A DNA stretch of 64,000 bases from Bacillota bacterium (GCA_023439185.1 JAEXOR010000011.1:248001-312000), one strand, 5' to 3'; shown: positions 35,137 to 44,218, counted from the stretch's first letter. A program made the numbers and translations. Notes: generated from the letters alone by a model not told the origin.

Positions 35137-36474
35137 TTGAACAACATCCGTTACATCAACGACGCCCTGCGCGGCCTGACCGTTTTTCGGAACCTGCTTG
35201 ACGATCCCATAGTCCGGTGCTACATGGACCACCTGGCGGCTCTGACCGCTCCCCCGGGGACGGTTCACCCCGCCCATACTTACGGTATGCTTTACAACCT
35301 GCTGGCAAACACCGAAAACCCTATGGCCGGAGCGGACCCCTGGCAAAACCATTTGCTGGACCTGATCCTTGACGATGAAAATCCTTTCAGCCGGGCGGCC
35401 TTTACGCCAGGTCGCCGTTTCACCAACTTTTTGGATGGCGTAAAAAAAGACCTGGCGATTCTCCGCCTGGCCTTCGACACGGGTGCGGCGGCGATTCTGG
35501 AAGCCACCGCGCACCGGTTGCCCGGACGTCCGCTATCACTGCTTCCGGAAGCGCTGCCCCTGTGGGCGGCGTCCACCCCGGCGTCGGACAAGCCCCTTGG
35601 GATTACAGCCCGGCGCCTGGAGTTTAAAGAACAGTTGGCCGCCGCCGGGAATTGGGAAGAGTTCGCCCTGCCGCTGGCCGGGCACTACTCCAAATACGGG
35701 TGCGGCATTCTGGCTCGCTATGAGGCTTACAAATGGCAGGACGAAACGCTGACGGGCATTCACCGGCCCGATCCGGTGACCCTGTCCGATCTGGTGGGCT
35801 ACGGTAAGGTAAGGGAGGAAATCATCAGCAACACGGAACAGTTCCTGCACGGCCATCCCGCCAACAATATCCTTTTATACGGGGACCGCGGCACCGGCAA
35901 GTCATCCACCGTCAAAGCGCTTTTACATGAATACGGCGCCCGGGGTCTGCGGCTGGTGGAATTGTCCAAGCACGCGCTGGCGGGTTTCCCGCGGCTCATG
36001 TCCCGGCTGTGGGACCGCAATCACCGGTATATCATTTTCATTGACGATCTCTCCTTTGAAGAAAACGAAACCCAGTATAAGGATTTTAAAGCTTTGCTGG
36101 AGGGTGGGCTGGAGGCGCGGCCGCAAAATGTGCTGGTTTACGCCACTTCCAACCGGCGGCACCTGGTGCGGGAAACCTTTGCCGACCGGAGCCGCGACGT
36201 GTCAGGCGACGAGGTGCGCGCCATGGATTCGGTGCAGGAGAAGCTTTCCCTGGCGGACCGGTTTGGGATTACCGTCATCTTCCCCACTCCCGACCAGGCG
36301 CTGTTTATTGAAATTGTTTCCGGGTTGGCCCGGCAACGCGGCCTGACCGTCTCTCCGGAGGAACTCCGGCGGCGGGCGCTGCACTGGTCATCCTGGCATA
36401 ACGGGCGTTCCCCCAGGGCCGCCCGTCAGTTCATCGACCAGCTCCAGGGCGAGTTGGCCATGGAAAACGGCTAA
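35137..36474 (+). CDS. AAA+ ATPase, DUF815 family
   Basis: About 445 residues. The C-terminal half is the DUF815 ATPase: LSDLVGYGKVREEII, P-loop NILLYGDRGTGKSSTVKALL, Walker B YIIFIDDLSFE, sensor region VLVYATSNRRHLV and a helical lid. The N-terminal ~180 residues are a variable helical domain. AGAGGT before TTG 35137 decides the start over the in-frame codon at 35086. It follows the tail-anchored protein by 42 bp on the same strand and its stop overlaps the convergent HAD gene by 4 bp. The family's role is unknown. Confidence 0.85.
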   Translation: MNNIRYINDALRGLTVFRNLLDDPIVRCYMDHLAALTAPPGTVHPAHTYGMLYNLLANTENPMAGADPWQNHLLDLILDDENPFSRAAFTPGRRFTNFLDGVKKDLAILRLAFDTGAAAILEATAHRLPGRPLSLLPEALPLWAASTPASDKPLGITARRLEFKEQLAAAGNWEEFALPLAGHYSKYGCGILARYEAYKWQDETLTGIHRPDPVTLSDLVGYGKVREEIISNTEQFLHGHPANNILLYGDRGTGKSSTVKALLHEYGARGLRLVELSKHALAGFPRLMSRLWDRNHRYIIFIDDLSFEENETQYKDFKALLEGGLEARPQNVLVYATSNRRHLVRETFADRSRDVSGDEVRAMDSVQEKLSLADRFGITVIFPTPDQALFIEIVSGLARQRGLTVSPEELRRRALHWSSWHNGRSPRAARQFIDQLQGELAMENG

Positions 36475-37226
36475 ACCCCCAAATCCGCCACCGAGCCGAT
36501 GATGGCGTCGGCTTCCACCTCGGTAAACTGCTCCCAAGTACTGACCCCGGACAGAACGCCGATGCCGCAGGCGCCGGCATCTCTGGCCATCAAAATATCC
36601 CGGGGCGTATCCCCCACCACCACCGCCCGGCCCGGCTCCACGCCCAATTCCCGGCAGGCTAAAAGGGCCAGGTCCGGGGCGGGTTTGCTGTTTTCTACAT
36701 TGTCGGCCCCCACCACCACGTCAAAACAATCAATCAGCTTCAACGCGGTCAGGGAAATTTTGGCCCGGGTGGAATAATCGGCGGTGACCACCGCCAGTTT
36801 AAATCCCCTGCCATGCAGTTTATCCATTAATTCGTGCAGGCCGGGAACAGGGTTTGCAAGTTTTTCCCAATCCACGGTGGTTTCGGATTTCCGGATCACA
36901 TTACGCAACACAGTGCCGGATTCCTGCTCACCCATACCGGTGGTCTGCAGCATCCGGAGCATGGAACCACGCAGTCCGGTCATACTGCCCCCGGCCAGCG
37001 GGCCTTTGGGGTCCACATGCCAGGCGGCCAGGTCGATACCCATGGCCTGTTCCAGCATACCGCGCTGGACGATATTAAGACCGGCGGCCGCCGATAATTC
37101 ATCAATCACATAACGGGACCATTCCAGCCACATATATTTGAAATCAATTAAGGTGCCGTCCTTGTCAAACAGCACCGCCTTGCAGTTAAAACCCATATCG
37201 CCGGCCCTCAACAGAGGCAATGCCAT
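36471..37226 (-). CDS. HAD-superfamily phosphatase
   Basis: All HAD motifs are visible: AVLFDKDGTLIDF (nucleophile Asp), AVVTADYST (motif II), KPAPDLALLA (motif III Lys) and VVVGDTPRDILMARDAG (motif IV). The long helical insert after motif I gives it a phosphoglycolate-phosphatase-like cap. The substrate is unknown. The start is uncertain: GTG 37241, ATG 37226 and a TTG just after it share one GGGGGG stretch. Confidence 0.85.
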   Translation of the reverse strand: MALPLLRAGDMGFNCKAVLFDKDGTLIDFKYMWLEWSRYVIDELSAAAGLNIVQRGMLEQAMGIDLAAWHVDPKGPLAGGSMTGLRGSMLRMLQTTGMGEQESGTVLRNVIRKSETTVDWEKLANPVPGLHELMDKLHGRGFKLAVVTADYSTRAKISLTALKLIDCFDVVVGADNVENSKPAPDLALLACRELGVEPGRAVVVGDTPRDILMARDAGACGIGVLSGVSTWEQFTEVEADAIIGSVADLGV

Positions 37227-37280
37227 TCCCCCCTCTTTCACGATGATATATACTTCAACACTTTGCCCATGTTTCCTTTA

Positions 37281-37332
37281 AGCGGAAGTTTTAAAAGTCC
37301 GCGTGAGATCCACTTCGAACTCTCACTTTAAA
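37281..37332. repeat. Dispersed intergenic repeat, copy 1
   Basis: Shares CGGAAGTT, AAAAGTCCGC and GAGATCCACTTCG in the same order with 44218-44280. GCGGA and TCCGC at its left end can form a hairpin. Not recognised as a known family. Confidence 0.6.
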
Positions 37333-37345
37333 TCTGAATCAGCAT

Positions 37346-37425
37346 AAAAAAACCGGAGACTTTACAAGACACCCGGTGATCACTTTAACTGCAAACATGG
37401 CGAAATCGCCCTGGCAGTTTCAGTG
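37346..37425 (-). ncRNA. Structured leader-like element with terminator upstream of the HAD gene
   Basis: Read on the minus strand, a long interrupted stem (CACT, AACTGC, then an inner GGCGA/TCGCC hairpin, closed by GCAGTT and AGTG; 37381-37425) is followed by an ACCGG/CCGGT hairpin and seven Ts (37346-37377). This is the layout of an attenuator or riboswitch-type leader about 120 nt before the HAD gene. I do not recognise the class. It could also be a stand-alone small RNA. Confidence 0.4.
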
Positions 37426-37471
37426 CAATGCTAAACAATAAAATAATATTCAAAAGAAATAAATTTTTATT

Positions 37472-37497
37472 GAATATCAATAATTTTTTTGATATTC
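37472..37497. promoter_or_regulatory. Inverted repeat upstream of the DUF2975/XRE pair
   Basis: GAATATCAA and TTGATATTC are inverted across 8 bp, about 35 bp before the start of the DUF2975 gene. A likely operator for the XRE-type regulator of this pair, by inference. Confidence 0.5.
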
Positions 37498-37531
37498 TTA
37501 ATTCAGATTATTATAAAGGGAGCGATTAATT

Positions 37532-37999
37532 ATGGCCAAAAAATATTCTGTTTTAAAGGTTACTCAAGTTTCTTTAAACATTTCTCTGGTTGTTTTACTA
37601 TTAGTAATCTCTGGATCGATTCTATATACTTTGTCAAAACCTGAAATAAGTAAATTAGATAGTGCATTATCTATTTTTAGTACTATAATATTTGGTTTTT
37701 TCATCCTATATATAATCGTTGTATTGAAGCAGATTGTTCGTACGGTCGCTACAAATAATTCTTTTAGTGAAGCAAATGTTATAAGGTTTAAGGCAATAGG
37801 ATACTCCATATTCGGCCTGGGATTGCTGGATGTTTTTGTCAACATTGGAAACAGCAATATACTTATCCTCGGCACACCCTATGCATCTCTTCATCCTTTA
37901 ACATTTGCTTTTATTATATTAGGATGTCTTGCTCTTTTGCTGTCAGAAATATTTGTTGAGGCGTTGGCTATTAAAAATGAAAATGATCTGACGATCTAA
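37532..37999 (+). CDS. DUF2975 membrane protein
   Basis: A 155-residue protein with four hydrophobic segments (LNISLVVLLLVISGSILYTL, IFGFFILYIIVVLKQIV, FGLGLLDVFVNIG, LTFAFIILGCLALLLSEIF), matching the DUF2975 family. These are almost always encoded beside a small YozG-like XRE regulator, as here. The role is unknown. The local sequence is far more AT-rich than the surroundings. Confidence 0.8.
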   Translation: MAKKYSVLKVTQVSLNISLVVLLLVISGSILYTLSKPEISKLDSALSIFSTIIFGFFILYIIVVLKQIVRTVATNNSFSEANVIRFKAIGYSIFGLGLLDVFVNIGNSNILILGTPYASLHPLTFAFIILGCLALLLSEIFVEALAIKNENDLTI

Positions 38000-38009
38000 G
38001 GGGATAAAT

Positions 38010-38219
38010 ATGGCAATCATTATAAATCTTGATGTCATGATGGCCAAACGCAAGATGGCATTAAAGGAATTAGCGGGAAAAATAAAGCTAACAAATGCAA
38101 ATTTGTCAATACTAAAAAATAATAAGGCTAAAGCAATACGTTTTTCAACTCTGGAAGCCCTGTGCCGTGAACTAGATTGCCAGCCTGGTGATATTCTGGA
38201 GTACCGGAGAGAAGAATAA
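38010..38219 (+). CDS. Small XRE-family (YozG-like) DNA-binding protein
   Basis: A 69-residue Cro/CI-type helix-turn-helix: MMAKRKMALKELAGKIKLT, NANLSILKNNKAKAIRFSTL and LCRELDCQPGDILEYR. It follows the DUF2975 gene by 10 bp and probably represses the pair through the upstream palindrome. Confidence 0.85.
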   Translation: MAIIINLDVMMAKRKMALKELAGKIKLTNANLSILKNNKAKAIRFSTLEALCRELDCQPGDILEYRREE

Positions 38220-38250
38220 TGGTTCAGTATGCAAAGAAACCGGGGTATTA

Positions 38251-38400
38251 AAGTTTTTTGCATTAATACCTGCAGAGCGAGAAATCTACTTGAGTTCCCG
38301 AAAGGTAAGGCAGGCTGAAGGTATTATCCGGGCAAAAAAGCAAGGTAAATATAAAGGACGCAAGAAATTGGAGTTTGACGAGCTTAAATTCCGTTTTTAG
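38251..38400 (+). pseudogene. Serine-recombinase fragment
   Basis: The open frame encodes FALIPAEREIYLSSRKVRQA followed by EGIIRAKKQGKYKGRK. This is recognisable as the end of the catalytic domain of a resolvase/invertase (consensus: FA-IAEFER...R--EG---AK--G---GRK). The catalytic N-terminus and the DNA-binding C-terminus are gone, so it is a scar of a mobile element beside the AT-rich islet. Confidence 0.6.
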
Positions 38401-38408
38401 ATGCATTA

Positions 38409-38455
38409 AATCAGGCCGCAAGTTTTGATGTTTGTGATATGCTCGCGGCCTGATT
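38409..38455. terminator. Bidirectional hairpin between convergent genes
   Basis: AATCAGGCCGC and GCGGCCTGATT form an 11-bp perfect stem. It lies between the resolvase scar (plus) and the P-loop/DRTGG gene (minus). Confidence 0.6.
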
Positions 38456-38482
38456 ATATCTTCATCAGCCTTTGTAACTTTA

Positions 38483-39544
38483 TCAGCTATCCAGCGCCTT
38501 TAGCAGGTACTGCCAGTCGCAGTAGCGGTTCACGTTGTCCAGGGCGATAGAGATGCCCACCTTATCCGAAGGTTTAATGTGCCGGGACACCTGGCCCAGC
38601 ATTTCTATAACGGTGTAGGTGTCCTGGTGGGTCAGGATCACCGGTACCCCCTTTTCCCCGGCCCGGGACAGTACTTTTACATCGGGATACAGGCCACCGG
38701 TGAGGATCAGCACCGAAGTGTGGGTTTCCAGGGCCGCCAGGGCCAGATCCGCCCGGTCGCCGCCCAGCACCACCGCCTTGTTGGCGGCCCGGCGCAGGTA
38801 AGTCAGCGCACTATCCATGGTCATGGCCCCCACAATGACGTCCTCTACCAGCCGGTCCATATGCTCGTGCCCCACCAGTACCTCACCGCCCAGCCGCTCC
38901 TGGTATTCGCCCACGGTGGGGGCGGCGATCTCCGGCCGGCTTGGGATCACCCCTACCGTCTTGAGACCTGCTTCTTCCAGGGTGGCGCGGAAAATGTCTT
39001 CGGCCTTGGCCAGCAGGGTGCGAGTGACATTGCTGAAAACCGTTCCCGCCACCGGAGTTTGCCTGCAAGCCATGTAACTGCTGTAGAATATGGCCTGGTC
39101 CAGGCTGAAGTCGTCTTCCACCTTGGAGACGTATAATAACAGGGAATCCATTTTTTTGGCCATGAGCGCCGCTTCCAGCCCCACCGAAGCCAGGGCGTAC
39201 GGGTAAACCGCCCCTTCCAGCAGCATAATGTCGTACCCGTCGGAAACCTCCCGGTAAGCGTCCATGATCTCGTCGATGGTGCCGGCCTTGCCGCCGAACT
39301 TATTCAGGTATGACGGGCCGGCCGTTATCGGACTGATTAAACCCACCGGCAAATCCATGCCCAGGACCTCTCTCATTAATACGGCATCCCCGCCCGGGAT
39401 TTTACCGGAAGCCGACTTCCTGCCGCTGTCCACCGGCTTGAAATACCCCACCCGGTAGCCCAGTTCCTTGAACTTGAGTGCCAGACCCAGGGTCACCGCC
39501 GTTTTTCCGCTGCCGGGATTACCTGCGATAAACAGGTTTTTCAT
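38483..39544 (-). CDS. BioD-like P-loop protein with DRTGG domain
   Basis: A 353-residue protein. The N-terminal P-loop domain is related to dethiobiotin synthetase (KNLFIAGNPGSGKTAVTLGL, DIMLLEGAVYPYAL). The C-terminal half is a DRTGG domain (VGAMTMDSALTYLRRAANKAVVLGGDRADLALAAL). This is the arrangement of the N-terminal part of some phosphotransacetylases, without the catalytic Pta domain. It is coded 12 bp after the ADP-forming acyl-CoA synthetase, so it may regulate acetyl-CoA energy metabolism. Confidence 0.75.
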   Translation of the reverse strand: MKNLFIAGNPGSGKTAVTLGLALKFKELGYRVGYFKPVDSGRKSASGKIPGGDAVLMREVLGMDLPVGLISPITAGPSYLNKFGGKAGTIDEIMDAYREVSDGYDIMLLEGAVYPYALASVGLEAALMAKKMDSLLLYVSKVEDDFSLDQAIFYSSYMACRQTPVAGTVFSNVTRTLLAKAEDIFRATLEEAGLKTVGVIPSRPEIAAPTVGEYQERLGGEVLVGHEHMDRLVEDVIVGAMTMDSALTYLRRAANKAVVLGGDRADLALAALETHTSVLILTGGLYPDVKVLSRAGEKGVPVILTHQDTYTVIEMLGQVSRHIKPSDKVGISIALDNVNRYCDWQYLLKALDS

Positions 39545-39556
39545 TTTCCAAACACC

Positions 39557-41674
39557 TCACGATATGGTGATTTTTATATCCAGGGCGGAGAGCCCCATAC
39601 CTTCTTCATATGCGAAAACCGGGTTAATGTCCAGCTCGGTGATTTCCGGAAAATCGGTCACCAGGGCGGCCACGCGCCTGATTACGTCCACCACGGCTTC
39701 GATATCCCTGGGCTTTTCACCCCGGTATCCCCGCAGCAGGGTGTAGGCCTTGGTTTCCCGGATCATCAGCCCGATTTCCCGGGTGGACAAACCGCGGGCC
39801 AGCCGGAAGCTGACGTCCTTGAGCAGGTTGACATAGATCCCGCCCAGGCCGAAGCCGATTAACGGCCCGAACTGGACGTCCCTGGTCATGCCCACAATTA
39901 ACTCGTCGCCCTTGGGCATCATTTTCTGTACTTCAACGCCGTGGACCACCGCCTGGGGCATGTAAGCATGTACGTTATCCATGATTTCGTTAAATGCTTC
40001 GCGTACCTCGGCGGCATTATTCAGCCCTATTTTCACTCCGCCGACGTCGGTTTTGTGCAGGATCTTCGGCGAAGCCACTTTCATAACCACCGGATAACCC
40101 ATTTTATCCGCTTCGGAGACCGCTTCCCGGGGCGTTGTGGCCAGGGTGATGGGCGCCGCCGGTATACCGTAGCATTTGGCCACCTCCGCCGCCTCGCTGC
40201 CCAGCAGCACCAGGCGCTGGTCCCTGATGACATCGTAGAAAATGGCCTTAACCCCGTTACGGTCAATATCCTTGAGGGGAGCGGAGTCCTTGTCCTCGGA
40301 CGTATTGAGCAATTCGTTGTAACGGACCAGCCCCTTGATGGACTCAATGGCCGGTTCCGGGAAAGTATAACAGGGTATTCCCGCCCGGACCAGCATACCG
40401 GCGCCTTCGGCCAAACTTTCGCCACCCATGTAGGCGGCAAAAATCGGCTTATCAGGGAAAGCCCCGCATACTTCCAGGATCACCTCGGCAGTCTGAACCG
40501 GCTCGGTCACCCCGGCCGGACACACCAGCACCACCACGCTGTCCACGTTGGGGTCGGCGAAAACCTTTTGCAGAGCCAGCCGGTAACGATCCGATTTGGC
40601 GTCCCCCAGCACATCCACCGGGTTGTACAACCCGGCTTCGGCAGGCAGCTTGGACCTTAATTCCGCAATGGTCTCCTTGGTGAAGCGGGCCATCTGCAAA
40701 CCCACGTTTTCCACATTATCCGTGGCGATAATCCCGGGCCCGCCGGAGTTGGTCACTATGGCCACCCGGTTCCCCCTGGGCACCGGCGCCCTGGCAAAGG
40801 CCACCGCCAGGTCAAACAATTGGGTCATACTGTGGGCCCGGATCACGCCGCACTGGCGAAACGCCACATCGTAAGCCAGGTCGCTGCCCGCCAGGGCGCC
40901 GGTATGCGAGGACGCTGCCTGGGCTCCGGCCTGGCTGGTGCCGGATTTGAGGATGATAATTGGTTTTTTGCGCGCCGCCCGGGTAACCACTTCCAGAAAA
41001 CGCCGCCCGTCCACTATATCCTCTATGTAGCACAGGATCACCTTGGTGTTCGGGTCGTCGGCGGCGTCTTCGATAAAATCAATCTCAGAAATGTCCGGTT
41101 TGTTGCCCAGGCTGACCACCCGGCTAAAACCAAGCCCGCCGGCGGCGCTCCAATCCAAAATAGCCACCAGCATGGCGCCGCTCTGGGAAAAAAAGGCGAT
41201 TTCACCCTGCCGGGGAAAGGTAGCGGAAAAAGAAGCGTTAATGGGCGTATGGGTGTCTATCAGCCCCACCACGTTGGGTCCGAGCATGCGCATACCGTAC
41301 TGCCGGCAAACACTAAGCAGGCGTTTTTCCAGTTCCAGACCCCCGGGGCCGACCTCTTTGAACCCGGCGGAAATAACCACCAGGTTTTTCACCCCGGCTT
41401 TACCGCAGTCCTCCGCCACCTCAGGAACCCGGGACGCCGGCACGGCGATAACAACCATGTCCACCGGTTCGTTGATTTCGTTTACCGACGGATATGCCCT
41501 TTTACCCATGATTTCTTTTTCCTTGGGGTTGATGGGGTAGATTATGCCGGTGAAACCGCTGCCGATAATATTTTTCAAGATGGTGTTACCGATTTTCCCT
41601 TCGGCGGCCGACGCGCCCACCACGGCCACCGAGCCGGGTCGGATCATCTTTGCAAGTTCAGCCAATTTCTCCAC
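39557..41674 (-). CDS. Acyl-CoA synthetase, ADP-forming (acetate-CoA ligase type)
   Basis: A 705-residue single-chain NDP-forming synthetase. Domains in order: CoA-binding (VAVVGASAAEGKIGNTILKN), two succinyl-CoA-ligase-like domains (IAFFSQSGAMLVAILDW; RVAIVTNSGGPGIIATDNVE) and a C-terminal ATP-grasp domain (GYPVVMKVASPKILHKTDVGG, FGPLIGFGLGGIYVNLLKDV). The phosphohistidine region is in ASSHTGALAGSD. It makes ATP from acyl-CoA such as acetyl-CoA or aryl-acetyl-CoA. The start is GTG behind GAGG. Confidence 0.9.
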   Translation of the reverse strand: MEKLAELAKMIRPGSVAVVGASAAEGKIGNTILKNIIGSGFTGIIYPINPKEKEIMGKRAYPSVNEINEPVDMVVIAVPASRVPEVAEDCGKAGVKNLVVISAGFKEVGPGGLELEKRLLSVCRQYGMRMLGPNVVGLIDTHTPINASFSATFPRQGEIAFFSQSGAMLVAILDWSAAGGLGFSRVVSLGNKPDISEIDFIEDAADDPNTKVILCYIEDIVDGRRFLEVVTRAARKKPIIILKSGTSQAGAQAASSHTGALAGSDLAYDVAFRQCGVIRAHSMTQLFDLAVAFARAPVPRGNRVAIVTNSGGPGIIATDNVENVGLQMARFTKETIAELRSKLPAEAGLYNPVDVLGDAKSDRYRLALQKVFADPNVDSVVVLVCPAGVTEPVQTAEVILEVCGAFPDKPIFAAYMGGESLAEGAGMLVRAGIPCYTFPEPAIESIKGLVRYNELLNTSEDKDSAPLKDIDRNGVKAIFYDVIRDQRLVLLGSEAAEVAKCYGIPAAPITLATTPREAVSEADKMGYPVVMKVASPKILHKTDVGGVKIGLNNAAEVREAFNEIMDNVHAYMPQAVVHGVEVQKMMPKGDELIVGMTRDVQFGPLIGFGLGGIYVNLLKDVSFRLARGLSTREIGLMIRETKAYTLLRGYRGEKPRDIEAVVDVIRRVAALVTDFPEITELDINPVFAYEEGMGLSALDIKITIS

Positions 41675-41815
41675 CTCGTCAGTTTCAGTTAAATGGTATA
41701 TTGTAACAACGATTATACAGGCTGAGTCAAGCAGTGTAAACCTTGATATTAGAAGTTTATATATTAAAATTATTTCTAATTCGCATAGTAATTATTATTG
41801 TGCAAAAAATTAAAA

Positions 41816-41833
41816 ACGCCGGCTGTCCGGCGT
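41816..41833 (-). terminator. Terminator of the PspC-type gene
   Basis: ACGCCGG and CCGGCGT pair across 4 nt, followed on the minus strand by TTTTAATTTTTT. Confidence 0.8.
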
Positions 41834-41845
41834 CTCAATAAATCA

Positions 41846-42049
41846 TTATTCAAAGTCACGGGGCATCAGCAACCAGGCAATGAAGTATACCAGAATACCC
41901 GGAAAAGCCACGGAAAAAATCGATATTACCACATATCCCAGCCTCACCACTGTGGGATCCACGTCAAAATATTCGGCAATTCCCCCGCATACCCCGGCAA
42001 TGATCCGGTGCCGGCTCGACCGGCACAATTTTTTTACCTGTTGCGCCAT
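41846..42049 (-). CDS. PspC-domain membrane protein
   Basis: A 67-residue PspC protein. It has [20 protein letters not shown], then [15 protein letters not shown] and one hydrophobic segment ([20 protein letters not shown]). PspC proteins take part in membrane-stress signalling; a stand-alone copy without pspA nearby is common in Firmicutes. GAGGGG precedes the ATG. Confidence 0.88.
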   Translation of the reverse strand: MAQQVKKLCRSSRHRIIAGVCGGIAEYFDVDPTVVRLGYVVISIFSVAFPGILVYFIAWLLMPRDFE

Positions 42050-42139
42050 CTGCCAAAACCCCTCTAAAATAACAAGTTAATCATGTAAAAACATTAACAC
42101 TGTCGCCGGCGGGTGTCAAGCCGCCCGCACCGCTGTTCG

Positions 42140-42826
42140 TCACGGACGGTAATAGTCCGCTTCCCGGCGCCGGGCCAGTAACTTAATCAGCACCGCGCCC
42201 ACTATGAAACCGCCGATATGCGCCCACCAGGCCACCGGCGCGGCGCTTCCGCCCAGGGAGGCCACCCCGTTAAAAAGCTGCAGCACAAACCAGATGGCTA
42301 TAAATATAATGGCCGGGATTTCCGCCAGCCAGAATATGATCAAAAGCGGTACCAGGGCCAGGATACGCGAATGGGGAAAGGCGATAATATACGCGCCCAG
42401 CACCCCGGCCACCGCGCCGCTGGCCCCCACCACAGGCACCGTGGAAGCGGGGTTGGTGATAATGTGGGCCGCCCCGCCGGCGACACCGGCCAGCAGGTAA
42501 AACAACAGGTACCTGGCATGCCCCAACCGGTCCTCGACATTGTCACCGAACACCCACAGGAAAAGCATGTTTCCCAGCACGTGAAACCAGCCGCCATGGA
42601 CAAAGGTGGCGGTAATTGAGTTAATCAGCAGCGGGGTTAAAGCGGCGCCGGTATAGAAAGTGTTTAAAGCATCGGCCGGAATCAGGCCGTAGATGTAAAA
42701 AAACTGATTTAGCGCATAGGGTTCCAGCAATACTTCGTGCACGTAAATTACCAGATTCAAAATGATAATGGCAATATTGACAAAAGGGAATGTATCGGAC
42801 TTTGCGCTGTCCCTGAGCGGTATCAA
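42140..42826 (-). CDS. Rhomboid-family intramembrane serine protease
   Basis: About 228 residues with six or seven membrane segments. The catalytic Ser is in VVGASGAVAGVLGAY and the catalytic His in WWAHIGGFIVG. FVHGGWFHVLGNMLFLWVFG is the usual L1-TM2 signature. Cleaves membrane proteins within the bilayer; substrate unknown. GTG 42844 is in frame, but the GGGGGCGG stretch it overlaps suits TTG 42826. Confidence 0.9.
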   Translation of the reverse strand: MIPLRDSAKSDTFPFVNIAIIILNLVIYVHEVLLEPYALNQFFYIYGLIPADALNTFYTGAALTPLLINSITATFVHGGWFHVLGNMLFLWVFGDNVEDRLGHARYLLFYLLAGVAGGAAHIITNPASTVPVVGASGAVAGVLGAYIIAFPHSRILALVPLLIIFWLAEIPAIIFIAIWFVLQLFNGVASLGGSAAPVAWWAHIGGFIVGAVLIKLLARRREADYYRP

Positions 42827-42928
42827 TCCGCCGCCCCCTTTCACGGGCCGGTGATTAACCCAATTATAGCATATTATGCTTACGTATTTTCAACTGTCAT
42901 TATCATACCGAACCAATATTGTTTTATG

Positions 42929-43804
42929 CTAAGGGATTACTTTGTTCAAAGGATACTCAATAATATCCTGGGCGCCCGCCCGGCGTAGCGCGGGGATTAA
43001 ATCCCGCGCCTTCCTCTCGTCCAGCACCACCTCTATGGCCACCCAGTCGCTGTTAATCAGCCGGGACACCGTGGGGTGCTTCATGGCCGGCAAAATAGCC
43101 AGCACATCGTCCAGCTTGTCGTCGGGGACATTCATTTTCAGCCCCACCTTGGAATCAGCCCGGAGCGCGCCCAGCAGCAGCACCGACAGGTTTTGCAGCT
43201 TCTCCCTGATGAACGGTTCTTCCCAGGCTTTATTATTGGCATGCAGCCGGGTGGTGGAAACCAGGATGGTGTCAACGATCCGCAGCTTGTTGGCTCTTAA
43301 TGAACTGCCTGTTTCGGTGATGTCCACAATGGCGTCCACCAGATGCGGCACCTTAACCTCGGTGGCTCCGTAACTGAATTCCACCTTGGCGGTAACATTG
43401 AATTTGGCCAGGTAATTGGTGGTCAGCCGCACCAATTCGGTGGCGATGCGCTTCCCCTGCAGGTCATGGACCGTGTTGATGCCGCTGTCTTCGGCCACAG
43501 CCAGCACCACCCGGATTGGATTGGTGGTCTGCTTGGAATAAGACAGGTCGGCCACCTCCACCACATCCGCTTCGTTTTCCAGTATCCAGTCCAACCCGCT
43601 CAGCCCGGCGTCCAGCACTCCGTCATGCACGTACCTGGGGATCTCCTGGGCCCGCATCAAAACCACTTCAATCTCCGGATCATCAATGTTGGGAAAATAT
43701 GAACGGCTGCGGACTGAGATATTAAACCCCGCCCGTTTAAAAAGCTGAAATGTGGATTCCTGTAAACTGCCCTTGGGCAGCCCCAGCTTAAGCTTCTGTT
43801 CCAT
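42929..43804 (-). CDS. hisG: ATP phosphoribosyltransferase, long form
   Basis: First enzyme of histidine synthesis. [22 protein letters not shown] opens the catalytic part, followed by [20 protein letters not shown] and the PRPP-binding [21 protein letters not shown]. The C-terminal ~75 residues are the allosteric domain of the long form ([20 protein letters not shown]), so no HisZ is needed. It stands alone, away from any his operon. AGGAGG precedes the ATG. Confidence 0.92.
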   Translation of the reverse strand: MEQKLKLGLPKGSLQESTFQLFKRAGFNISVRSRSYFPNIDDPEIEVVLMRAQEIPRYVHDGVLDAGLSGLDWILENEADVVEVADLSYSKQTTNPIRVVLAVAEDSGINTVHDLQGKRIATELVRLTTNYLAKFNVTAKVEFSYGATEVKVPHLVDAIVDITETGSSLRANKLRIVDTILVSTTRLHANNKAWEEPFIREKLQNLSVLLLGALRADSKVGLKMNVPDDKLDDVLAILPAMKHPTVSRLINSDWVAIEVVLDERKARDLIPALRRAGAQDIIEYPLNKVIP

Positions 43805-44002
43805 TGCCCGGCGCGCCTCCTTGCTTTATCTCGTTATCTGTTTAGTATATTAAAGCACAATAAAAAGTATATACACCCCGCTCACAACTGTCAATAGATA
43901 TTGAACCCCGCGGCTGTTTTACTATAAAATATTTAGTAGTATAAGGCCGAGTCAGTGAGTGGAAGGAACCACCGCCCGGCTTCACCTGCAGGGGGAACAG
44001 GA

Positions 44003-44218
44003 ATGCATGAAAACGAATATCTGCTCACCATCATCAGAATAACCCGCCACCACGTTTTTTTCAACCTGTACGTCAACGGCAGCCTGGCCAACACCGAAGG
44101 CTACATCTGCCTGCCCAAGGAAGACTTCGACCGGCTTTTCCGGGACCTGTTCCGTTCATCCAAAGGGCACTGCATAAAGAATTATAGTACAAACCCACCA
44201 ACCGAATTTTATTTCTAA
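44003..44218 (+). CDS. Hypothetical small protein
   Basis: About 71 residues (MHENEYLLTIIRITRHHVFF then NLYVNGSLANTEGYICLP). GGGGGA selects ATG 44003 over an upstream in-frame start. Mixed alpha/beta, no motif recognised. Its stop codon overlaps the second copy of the dispersed repeat. Confidence 0.55.
   Translation: MHENEYLLTIIRITRHHVFFNLYVNGSLANTEGYICLPKEDFDRLFRDLFRSSKGHCIKNYSTNPPTEFYF

Noticed and set aside
36471..36474. Possible frameshift or fusion at the DUF815/HAD junction
   Set aside because: The two genes are simply convergent with overlapping stop codons.
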